This document shows positions 47,732 to 56,100 of a stretch of 64,000 nt of DNA, one piece after another. The stretch is from Mesorhabditis belari. Lineage: Eukaryota > Nematoda > Chromadorea > Rhabditida > Rhabditidae. The notes under the pieces were generated by a model. It was not told the origin of the DNA. It searched no databases and saw only the letters and a program-made list of their open reading frames with translations. Position 1 is the stretch's first letter. Every line of letters starts with the position of its first letter. The position numbers and the translations under genes are program-made. Location: contig CAUEEP010000267.1 of assembly GCA_958450365.1 (NCBI GenBank), positions 1-64,000 on the forward strand. Reading direction: 5' to 3'.

Positions 47732-48494
47732 TAGGCAAGCAAGCAAGCAAGCAAGTAGGCAAGCAAACAAGTAGGCAAAGCAAGATCTCGTCTTGTCCAG
47801 AAGCTAGGTTCATTTCTGATTTCTGGCAGACCTACAGAGAGTTTCCAATTGAATCCTTGGTTTGCAGGCAAGCAAGCAAGCAAGCAAGCAAAGCAAGGTC
47901 TTGACTTGACCAGAAGCTATGTTCATGTCTGATTTCCGACGAACCAGAGACCTACAAGGGAATAAGGAGTTTCTAGGCAATCATGCCAATCAAAGAAGCG
48001 GCTATTTTTCAGAAATTGATGGAGTTTTTTGGAATTTGTTTTATAATTGCTTTCTATAGTGATAGGTTTGTCAAAAATCGCGTTTTTCCGATGCATTCTG
48101 CAAAAACTAAAACCGGATTCGAAAGCAGCGTAAAAAAACGGCATCGGATAGACTAGTTCTCATTTGGAAAGGCCACAGTGATTTAGTATCATTCCCTCGC
48201 TAGAAAATAAATCAGAAGCCAGCTCATAAAAGCCAAATTCTGCTTTGAATTCAAAAATACCTTTAAAACAATTCTAAACTTGAGTACGATTCACCGGAAA
48301 GAAAATTTCGAGAATTTTAGTTTTCAAAACTTGGAGAACCCTGGCTGACTTTGATCTCAAATCGTGGATACGAGGAGATGCGTTGGATTCACGAACATTC
48401 AGCTACGAAATCTAGGAGTGTTCTTGAAGTGAGACTTGATGCTTTGAAAAGATTTTGTGCGATAGCCAAGAGAAGAAAGACAAGATGGCCCTAG
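34582..48494 (+). CDS. Atlastin/GBP-like GTPase fused to a degenerate HSP70
   Basis: Exons with matching phases: 34582-34686, 34736-34851, 36082-36184, 36226-36368, 36401-36464, 36503-36683, 39336-39457, 39495-39551, 39599-39670, 39708-39791, 40171-40245, 40286-40390, 40570-40788, 40827-40934, 41138-41341, 41385-41496, 42452-42763, 42804-42899, (unresolved 43563-43840), 43841-43932, 43998-44217, 44428-44654, 45736-45885, 46015-46149, 46386-46580, 46627-46839, 47368-47499 and 48321-48494 (TAG). This gives at least 1,270 residues. The first third is a GB1/RHD3 GTPase, the middle a helical stalk, the last half an HSP70-like fold (see the separate domain entries). Every junction except the stretch 43563-43840 keeps the frame, which argues against two genes. 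No membrane hairpin like that of atlastin was seen between stalk and HSP70. The start lies upstream of 34582: either an unseen exon or the K3 exons. Cellular role unknown. Confidence 0.75.
35390..35700. repeat. Foldback MITE, copy 1 (GTPase intron)
   Basis: GAAAATTCCAAGCCGAACCT pairs with the complement of AGGTTCGGATTGGAATTTTC; about 190 bp of foldback plus a non-palindromic right flank (TAGTTAGCAGTATTGTA... to AAAGTCACAAG). The same foldback and flank recur at 46885-47210 in another intron of the same gene. Confidence 0.75.
36805..37324. mobile_element. Mariner-like MITE, sub-family B (copy 2)
   Basis: 520 bp with terminal TTGGGTTGGGGAGAATGAGT repeats between TA dinucleotides 36803-36804 and 37325-37326. 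It is in reverse orientation relative to copy 1 at 21249. It lies in the 2.65 kb intron between GTPase exons ending 36683 and starting 39336. Confidence 0.85.
37385..39225. repeat. Large foldback with tRNA-like loop, split by a MITE
   Basis: The left arm (about 37385-37800) pairs with a right arm in two pieces, 38275-38602 and 39127-39225, interrupted by the MITE at 38603-39125. Matching examples are CACTTGTCAAAACAGTCAAG and its complement near 39200, and TATGCATTCAATGCAAAAAT against the complement near 38320. The loop contains a tRNA-like stretch with a perfect B-box (GGGTTCGACTCC at about 37858). GCTGATTCCGAATCT at the arm ends links it to the foldbacks at 31060 and 52528. Confidence 0.75.
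38603..39125. mobile_element. Mariner-like MITE, sub-family B (copy 3), nested
   Basis: 523 bp with TTGGGTTGGGGAGAATGAGT ends and TA duplications at 38601-38602 and 39126-39127. It is inserted in the right arm of the foldback above: the left arm shows the uninterrupted site (GCTAGATTATTGTCGC), so the insertion is younger than the foldback. Confidence 0.85.
39336..41496 (+). other. Helical stalk following the GTPase
   Basis: Ten small exons encode continuous helical sequence: LNTLADLAENILTKIHPKAI, SYRSYVEQVIKQMERK, ATNELAFNELRMDALKEFER, ELNVERAQMNFLRFRD and others. The first part matches the atlastin middle domain in layout (leucine-rich helix, Tyr-rich turn, then an AxxxLA...AxxxY helix); the remaining 350 residues look like an extended helical bundle, longer than in atlastins and more like GBPs or RHD3/Sey1. 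Confidence 0.7.
41529..42174. mobile_element. Element with AGTGTGTTCCTC ends and internal minisatellite
   Basis: Starts AGTGTGTTCCTC and ends GAGGAACACACT, an exact 12-bp terminal inverted repeat. It contains a hairpin (GCGTTTTCCACTGGAGAG and complement near 41752-41808) and a minisatellite of mixed 8-bp units (ACAGATGG, ACAGACGG, ATAGACGG) from about 41856 to 42122. It lies in the intron between stalk and HSP70 exons. Single AGTGTGTTCC-type ends also occur near 23409 and at 63267-63280. Confidence 0.6.
42940..43500 (-). mobile_element. Decayed mariner with a triplicated core
   Basis: Begins TTGGGTTGTAAACC after TA. The minus strand reads RPAQKLDEKLKEKRLNLKKI, LKHENASSNTVKLTAQ (catalytic Asp of HDNA replaced by Glu), then NWEFLPHPPFSPDL, HLFQSMQHSLDGKHFQ and the C-terminal EGNPLIASKMGESHRK-like end. 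Around the second catalytic site a 27-bp unit (PPDLSSTAY) is present three times in tandem at 43190-43260. It lies in an intron of the HSP70 part. Confidence 0.75.
44676..44775. mobile_element. Truncated mariner end, sub-family A
   Basis: TTGGGTTGATGAATTGAAAA and about 80 bp more matching the left end of the elements at 13397 and 45165, then sequence identity stops. Confidence 0.7.
45165..45718. mobile_element. Mariner-derived element, sub-family A
   Basis: 554 bp with TTGGGTTGGGTGAATTGAAA at the left and the complement of TTGGGTTGGTGAATTGAAAA at the right, between TA dinucleotides. Encodes the same C-terminal transposase trace (LPVKWAEVVNNNGNY) as the copy at 13397. It is in an HSP70 intron. 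Confidence 0.85.
46157..46380. repeat. Near-perfect palindrome in an HSP70 intron
   Basis: GGTCTCTTTGTAAATTTGTT... is followed after the centre by its exact complement ending AACAAATTTACAAAGAGACC. The loop holds several copies of TGTTGTCATTCAT. Arms of about 75 bp show no mismatch that I could see. Confidence 0.85.
46885..47215. repeat. Foldback MITE, copy 2
   Basis: Same family as 35390-35700: AAAATTCCAAGCCGAACCTA pairs with its complement near 47060, and the right flank repeats TTTCTAGTTAGCAGTATTGT and AAATTTGCGTGAACAAAAGT. Confidence 0.75.
47580..47900. repeat. Minisatellite of CAAG / TAGG units
   Basis: Runs of CAAGCAAG interspersed with TAGGCAAG, ending near 47775, with a second short run at 47866-47892. 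The two runs share flanking sequence (GAGTTTCCAATTGAATCCTTGG), so one flank was duplicated. The long Leu/Ala/Cys frames on the minus strand are by-products. Confidence 0.85.
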
Positions 48495-51030
48495 AATAGT
48501 TTCATATTTCTTTCCGTGAATCTCTATAGCTTTTCAAATTCAAATATTCCCCATTGAATCTATAAATTTTAGCATAATTTATTGCTCTTTGTTTCATTAT
48601 TAGGATTTTGCAGTTGTTCTTAAAATCTCTGTTTGGAAAGCTCCTTTCGTTCTAGACTTTCCTGGAATTATGTTTTTTAGATTTTGTTCAACTGTAACTC
48701 TTGTTTTTTTGTTGTTTTTTTTGTTTGACTTTTGTGATAAACAATTTTATAGTCAAAACAAAAGTAATGAAGAGAATGTAGAACATTCAGCCGTCGTAGC
48801 CGATCGGATAGGAGGCTTGGCTCCTAGTCGGGAGGTTAAGGCTTTAATCCTAGCGGCTAGAAAGATTGGTTCTTTTTCCCGTTATTATGGGAAAAGAACC
48901 CGTTTCTCTCGTTATTATGGGTTTTTTTCTTAACAACATTTCGGCAATAGGGGTAATTAGGTGTAAAAATTTCCTCCATTGTGTTGTCATTCATTATTCG
49001 TGTCGAATAAATCTACTTTATTCAGATCTGTCTTTGTTTATCGGTAAAAGCTACGTGACATTTATGTTCCTTGTGAGTTTCCTGAGTCTTTGTCTTGTGT
49101 CTTATATGTCTGCTGAAACAATTAAAAATTGTAAATTTATCTGTACCTTCTTTGCCTTCTGCATCTTCTTTGTCTGTAGAGAAAAAACTCTTTCAAATCT
49201 TTCCTTACTTAGTACAACTCAATAGCCACTCAAGGATTATGGACATCATTCTTTGTCCCGGCCTCTTCTCCCACCTGTCCAAGACGATCTAATCCAATGA
49301 AATCTGAAACCGTAAACAATCACCACACTCTAGTCAAACAGGGCAGAACACACTCAAATTGTGATCAATCAACGTTCTCCCGATTCCTGATCTCATTCAT
49401 TTTAACTTCATCGTTGAATGCTTTATCTATGTTCTGTGTATGCATTATGTCTTGTGAAACAATTAAACATTATAAATTTATCTGTACCTTCTTTGCCTTC
49501 TGCATCTTCTCTGTCTGTAGATAAAAACTCTTTCAAATCTTTCTTTATTTGGTACAACTAAATAGCCACTCAAGGATTATAGACATCATTCTTTCTCCCA
49601 GCCTCTTCTCTTACCTGTCCAAGACGATCTATTGTCAATGCTGATAGCATGGGATTCAAAAAGAATGTTATATTATCTTTGTTCTTTATGCCTAACATTG
49701 TGGCTTTACAGCTAGTGTCAAAATAAACAGCCAATTATATTCTTTGAGAGTTAAACTCTGTTACCAAAACTGACTCAACAAACAATTTCAACTTTCCGTC
49801 ACATCTTTAAGTGCATTTCACTTATATTTCATTGCAAACTTTTATTAGAATCTTGAAAGGAAAGGAATTATGATTGAATTGAAATGAATTATGATTTGAG
49901 AATGGAAATGCTATAAAGATTATGCAAAAAACATCTCAAGATTATGCAAGGATAGATCAGAGTTCAGTCTAGAAATCTATGGCTTTGAGAGAGAAATAGG
50001 CGAATAATAAAATAACCGTAAGCATAAGGGATAAGCATTTATCGTTATGTGAATCGTTGCACATAAAAGAATCTCAAAATCTCATGAGAGTTAAATTCAA
50101 AGCAAAAAGAGTCAGTCTTGTCTCACAGTAGTCTCACAAGTGTCTCACAAGTATAAAATTTGGTTATATCTTTTCTTAGATGCTCCAGATGGGGCACGTT
50201 TATAGTTTAGAGCATAAAGTAAACTCTAGAGAACAACTTTCCCAATAAACCTGGGATTTTTTTTTGGTTAAATTTTTTAATTTGATATACTGATAGATTG
50301 ATTTAAAGATTTGAACTCTCTATAAAACTAAATAATAAAATTTTACAACCGATTACAATGGAATGATTTGGCTTTTAACTGGATGGCACATTTTAGGGTT
50401 TAGTTTGGCAATTTAAGCAAAAGCGGAATACCGGTAAAGGGATCAAAAACTGAAAATCAAATAAAGAACAGAATAAATTGAATTGAAGATAGAAAATCAA
50501 GCGTTGACTCCACTGATCGTGTCCAGAATATGAATCGTTGAGCGCGGGAAATCAGGCTTTTCTTCCAATGGCCGACGGAACTAAACGGTATCTTCTTTGC
50601 CTTCTTCTATGCATCTTCTCTGTCTATAGATAAAAACTCTTTCAAATCTTTCTTTACTTGGTTTTTTTTGGCTTTCCTATTCCTTGGTACAACTAAATAG
50701 CCACTCAAGGATTATGGACATCATTCTTTATCCCGGCTTCTTCTCTTACCTGTCCAAGACGAGCTAATCCAATACTGATAGCATGGGATTCAAAAAGAAT
50801 GTTATATTATCTTTGTTCTCTATGCTTTACATTGTGACTTTTCAGCTAGTGTAAAAATAAATAGTCAATTATATTCTTTGAGAGTTAAACTCTAGTACCA
50901 AAACTGACTCAACAAACAATTTCAACTTTCCGTCACATTTTTAAGTTCATTTCACTTATATTTCATTGCAAACTTTTATTAGAATCTTGAAAGGAAAGGA
51001 ATTATGATTTGAGAATGGAAATGCTATATA

Positions 51031-51542
51031 TTGGGTTGATGCATAATTATCCGGACTTCTTTTATTAAAGATTTTATTTAACAAAAAATAACATAAATAG
51101 TTAGAAAAATATGTTTAATTGATTATTCTGGAGCATATTCACCGCCTACATCAATAACTGATTGCCATTTGCTTGGAAGACGATCGATTCCACGAGCGAA
51201 GAATAAACGATCTTTGGAGGCAATCCACGCTTTAACATCGTCTATCAAGTCATCCAAATCGTTGTAGATCTTATTTGTTTGCCAATTTTTGAGCGATCGA
51301 TTGACGTGGTAGTCCGTTGGGGCTTCTCCAGTTCTTTGAGATCGCGAAACGACTCTGCGGCAGACCATCCCTTTTCGAAGTGGTAGAGCATGATATGGCG
51401 AAGATGGATATGATTGTCGACACGCATTTTGTTCACTAAAGAATAACGAATATTTAAAAAAAAAGAAATAGACAAAAAGCTTTCAAAACAAAAAAGATAC
51501 AAGCACGCAAAAAGAAGTCCGGATAATTATGCATCAACCCAA
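51031..51542 (-). mobile_element. Internally deleted mariner, sub-family C
   Basis: 512 bp, ends TTGGGTTGATGCATAATTAT and complement, TA duplications at 51029-51030 and 51543-51544. The minus strand encodes both transposase termini with the catalytic middle missing: MRVDNHIHLRHIMLYHFEKG and WSAAESFRDL (N-terminal helix-turn-helix), then, after a frame change, DYHVNRSLKNWQTNKIYNDL and GIDRLPSKWQSVIDVGGEYA (C-terminal block). The paralogous repeat copy at 49905-49980 shows the empty site. Confidence 0.9.
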
Positions 51543-52527
51543 TAGATTATGCAAAAAACATCTCAAGATTATGCAAAGATAGATCAGAGTTCAGTCTAGA
51601 AATATAATGCTTTGAAATTGTAAATTTATATGTATCTTCTTTGCTTTCTTCTATGCATCTCCTCTGTCTGTAGATAAAAAACTCTTTCAAATCTTTCCTT
51701 ACTTAGTACAACTCAATAGCCACTCAAGGATTATGGACATCATTCTTTGTCCCAGCCTCTTTTCTTACCTGTCCAAGACGATCTAATTCAATTGTCAATG
51801 CTGATAGCATGGGATTCAAAAACAATGTTATATTCATAATTCAAGCGATTCTTTAAATTTTAAAGTTTTAATTAAATTGTGACCAGTTTAAAAGTTTTTG
51901 AGTTTAAAATTAAAAACTTAGAGCATGGAAATGTCATGATTATCCAGAACGCTTACAGTTTAGTTTTCACAGTTTCCGATAGACTTCGGAAAGCAGAACT
52001 TAACCAAAACCAAAACCACCAAAACCAAAAAGAGATCAAAACCAAAACCAAAAAGAGATCAAAACCAAAACCAAAACCAAAACTAACCAAAACTCGCCAA
52101 TATCTCGCGATTGGGAGGAGCTAGCGAAAATCTGTTTGCAGATTTGAAATCAGCGTCCAAAAATCTATCCCATAGGCTATTTTTTTGTTTCGAAATTTCG
52201 AGGGTGTGTTTTGGTCCTTTTTTCGGCCGCGAGATTTTGGGGAGTGAGAAAAAGCGAAAGGCATGTTAATTTATTGAGTTTTGGTTTGTTTTGGTGTTTT
52301 GGTTTTGGTTTTGGTTTTGGTCTGTTTTGGTTTTGGTTTTGTTTGCCGAACTCTAGTTTCCGAATCAACTCCCTTACTCGAAAGTAAAGCAAAACATCCA
52401 GCTTTCTTATTATAAACTCAGAAAACAGTAAAACACTTTTAAAATCAAGTTAGGACAATTTTGAAGGCCCAGCAAAAATGCTAACAATCGCAACAGTAGG
52501 ATTAGTCCAAATCTGATAAGCCAAAGA

Positions 52528-52885
52528 TAATTCGACGCAGAATTTCAGGCTGATTCTGAATCTGCTTTCTGTTTTTGCAAAATAGCTTTCTATAAAAAGT
52601 TATACGTATTTTAAGTTTCAGAGTGAAAATGCAAAAATTTGGAGCCGAATAGATTGCCTTTATAACCGTTCTCGGGTTTTAGATGTGAACTAATGACATA
52701 GTGGATAAAACGCTTGCTTACAAGACGAGCCCTGCATTTTTTGCTTGAGTTTGATTTGTTTTTGGCAAAACTTTTGTTTTGTTTAAAACTTAAAACAAGT
52801 ATAACTTTTTATAGAAAGCTATTTTGCAAAAACAGAAAGCAAATTCAAAATCAGCTTCATATTCTGCGTCGAATTGTCTATGGCT
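52528..52885. repeat. tRNA-like foldback element
   Basis: AATTCGACGCAGAATTTCAG pairs with the complement of ATTCTGCGTCGAATTG near 52870, and GCAAAATAGCTTTCTATAAA with its complement near 52815. The loop contains CATAGTGGATAAAACGCTTG, which resembles a tRNA A-box region. GCTGATTCTGAATCTGCT ties it to the elements at 31060 and 37385. Confidence 0.65.
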
Positions 52886-53145
52886 TATCACATTTGGATA
52901 AATCCTACTGTTGCTTTTCCCTTGTAAGGTTTATTTTCCTGGAATTGAGCTTTCCAAATCTGTTCTGTCTGTTAAATCAAGTTCAAGTTTGACTATTGGA
53001 ATCTTGTCAACCTTGTCGAATCTCTAGTATCTCAATTTTGCGCTTAGAATCAAACCATTCTAAGCCATTACTCAAGTTCTTGTGAGTATATTCTTTTACT
53101 GTTTTCAGCACACTAACAGCATTTTGTTTAGCATATCCAACTTAC

Positions 53146-56100
53146 CGATTCTCCAAAGTACCCGGTCAATCGTTCGACCATTGCTTCAGCGCTGCTTACC
53201 AGCACTTCATGGTATTTCTGTTGATCCGGTCCAACAGCACTTCCATTTGCTGTTAATCCTCGTTCACAAGCTTTCATCAACTCTCTAAATCTTCTTACTT
53301 GAATATCTAATACACTAAATCTAAACCTAAAAGCATCACACAATTCCTCCATTTTCTCCTTTCCATATCGCTCTTGTTGATCTGGTTGCGAGAAAGCCTC
53401 AGCGTAGGCGAGAGGACCAGCATTTACCTAAAAATTTTAGCAATGTTTTGAACTTACAGTTATTACAGCCAGGCATATCTTAGTTCAGATATCTGGTTGA
53501 TCCTACCAAGTGGTCACCTCAGGCTGAAAGACTAAGCCATGCTTATCTTAGTTCAGATATCTGGTTGTTATTGTTTTTGAATTTTTAGATTACTATATAT
53601 TGAAGCTATAAGCATTACAGTTGGCATGACAGCTCCTTGAAGCAATAGTTGAAGTCCTTTTATGTCAAGTTGTCGCCCTTCTTCAGCCAAATCAAGGATT
53701 CGAGCGATTTGTCTAGCCTGAAATCTTTGTGCTAATTTGTAAACTTTTAGTTTTATATAATATTTTATCGCTTGAATCCTTTTGTTTCTTTATTTTACCT
53801 TTGTCTTCAACTTTTGTGATGCAAACTCTAACGGTGTTAGTGTCACAAATTGTCGTTTACTCTTATCGATCGGTAAACGTCGTCGATTGCTTGGGAAAGA
53901 ACCGATCACTAAAAATAAGTAATAAGTATGTTCGGAGTTTGGAAATTTCTCGAATTCGACTAGAATCAGTACCCACGATTAGTCAGTTTTCGGATTGTGG
54001 AACATTTAATACGCGCCCCGCCTTCTTTGCCATTGGCAATCTAATTTTGAACTCAAATATCTTGGTGTTGGGCTGTTCAATTGAAATAGTTTTTGTACCA
54101 ATCAACAGAGAAAGAATTGACGCATCTAATGATACTAAGAATATATGAATTGGACAGTTCAACTCCAAGATATTTGGGCTCAAAGTTAGATTGCCAAGGG
54201 CAAGGGGAGGGGCGACAGACCTTTCATACGCGCCCCGCCTTCTTTGCCATTGGCAATCTAACTTTGCGCTTGAATTTCTTGGCGTTGTGCTGTCCGATTT
54301 CAATAGTTTTTGTACCAATTGACAGAGAAAGACTTGGCGCATCTAATGATATAAAGAATTTTGAAATTGGACGGTTCAACTCCAAGATATTTGGGCTCAA
54401 AGTTAGATTGCCAATAGCAAAAGGGGCGGGACCCGGATCAAATGTCTGATAACCAGTAATACTAGCCAATCTTTGCTAGACTAGCTAATGACATGAAATC
54501 CTGGACCTTGAAATAGGAAATTTGTGATTTTACCAGAAATCTTCTTGTTCTTTTGACCTGTAATTATCGTCTTTCGGAGTCCTTGTTTCTGTAGAGGAGG
54601 CTCGCTCTTTTGATCCCAATCTCCATCCTCCACAATCGGACTCTCGTAGACAAATGTTCTAAAACAAATATTCATTGAAAATGGTTCAATTCAACAAGTT
54701 TATCAACTTCCATCAAACCTGCAATTCGTGTGAACATCAAAGTTGAGCTTATCCTTCTCATCGTCGTACATTGGCTCGACATGAGTGATATAAACATAAG
54801 CAAAAGTTGCATCGAGAGTTGAGAGATCACACTGGAAAACGGAACTTTCATTTTTCATTTAAAAGAGAGCTTACTTCTTTCTCAGGCTCAATCTTGATTC
54901 GATCGTGTCCGACGAGTTGCCGACAATATTCTTGGAGGGAACAACTTGCAGCAGCCAGCGAAGTTAAACCGGCTTCTCGATAGATCCATTCGCTTTGATG
55001 GAGATCTTTTCTGAAACGCTTAGTGCTATTAGAAAACCGTTTCTCAGGTTAGAAACAGGTTCTAGCCTGCCTCTGAGCCATTTTCTGATAGCTAAGTCAT
55101 TTTTCCAGGCCTGGTTTTTCCAAGCCAAGTATGAGCTTGGCGTCTGACTCTGAACTTATTATTCTTATTCTTTTTCCTATTCTTTTTTTACAAGCTCTAA
55201 GGTTCTGCAGATAATTCAGCCTGGTTTTTGACTTTGCCTAGTTTTGATTCTAGATCTAGCTTTACTGAAAGCCCTTCCCGCCAAGCCAAGAATGGTTTTA
55301 GCTTTTGATCTAGCTTACAGTACAGGTCTGGTTCTACAACAGTCTCCAACTAACCCAAAATGACTCAATCCTAAGAAGGCGACTTTGAAGTAAGAGCCCA
55401 AATGTCGCCTTCCACTTGTTGATGCTTCGAGAGCTCGAGATGATGATTGATTCAGCTCAGCATACACGGAACGAAGAAGCTGAAAATTAAAAGCTATAGC
55501 TCTTTTCCGTTGTCCGGAGTTTTGAATGAGTAACCGCCACAGAAGTCTAAGAAAATCAAGAGACAAGAAGCTCAAATCAAGACTGATTGCTACTTTCCTA
55601 CTTTCCTTGCTACTTTCCTTGCTACTTTCCTACTTTCCTTGCTACTTTCCTTGCTACTTTCCTACTTTCCTTGCTACTTTCCTTGCTACTTTCCTACTTT
55701 CCTTGCTACTTTCCTCAATGATTGCTCTCTCAGTTTTCTAGAAAAATACAGCCAATTTGGCTGAAATTTGGCTGAAACGAAGCTGAAAATTAAATACTAT
55801 AGCTCTTTTCCGGGATTTTGAATGAGTAAGCGCGCTTGGAGGACTCATAACTTTGTTTAGAAATAGTTTTTATAGACCTGACCGCAATTATTATAGGAAA
55901 ATACAAATCCCCGGTCTAGCATTGTCATTTTGAAGGATGATTTTTCTCTTTGAGGTCTTTTCTATGCCAAAGATTTGGTTAACTTGTTAAGCTTTTGTTG
56001 GGCAAAGATTTATTTACAAAGGAAAGCACTTAATACTGAAGGGATATGCCAGATGAAGAGCGATTGTGCGCGCAAAAAGAACGCCAGTCATTTACAAGGA

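Larger units (their letters stand above)
42660..48494 (+). other. Degenerate HSP70 domain (NBD, SBD and lid)
   Basis: Blocks run in HSP70 order: SIGIHLRNMQARVAVFVGDE (phosphate loop 1, normally IDLGTTYS), LTRLFHGLNQSCEEFLGRPI and HECAFAIPSYL, IRKAAKSAGLRVCYGLSEPV and AAALASG (the INEPTAAA helix), VYHLRGDGVIVSILEI (phosphate loop 2, normally DLGGGTFDVS), RARRRLLLACEQAKIDL, LLVLGHSTQIQRIQELL (normally VGGSTRIP), EMVVEGAAIQAAKLGGY, then the SBD start TALSLGVRFRGNLMKVVIPK, IYEGERAMASANRLLGTL, and the lid DEVKRVIQEANNHAKEDQEF and WIHEHSATKSRSVLE. The catalytic Asp of loop 1 and the GGGTFD residues are lost, so it probably neither binds nor hydrolyses ATP normally. No C-terminal EEVD. Confidence 0.85.
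48495..53140. other. Gene-free repeat field
   Basis: Between the HSP70-like gene and the DOCK gene no exon is recognised. About four diverged copies of a dispersed repeat (containing AGCCACTCAAGGATTATGGA, TACCTGTCCAAGACGATCTA and TGATAGCATGGGATTCAAAA) start near 49140, 49490, 50590 and 51640. Within them are a mariner element (51031-51542), AC-rich simple repeats (51990-52090, 52280-52345) and a foldback (52528-52885). Short hydrophobic frames at 48670-49225 are not convincing genes. Confidence 0.6.

Noticed and set aside
47524..47883. Leu/Ala/Cys-rich hydrophobic ORFs (CLLACLLAYLLA)
   Set aside because: They are translations of the CAAG/TAGG minisatellite in several frames, with no splice or start context.
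51879..52392. Lys/Gln/Asn/Pro-rich ORFs
   Set aside because: They arise from the CCAAAA simple repeat and its inverted counterpart.
53983..54469. ORFs around 54000-54450 on both strands
   Set aside because: They are translations of the two foldback repeat units in a DOCK intron.
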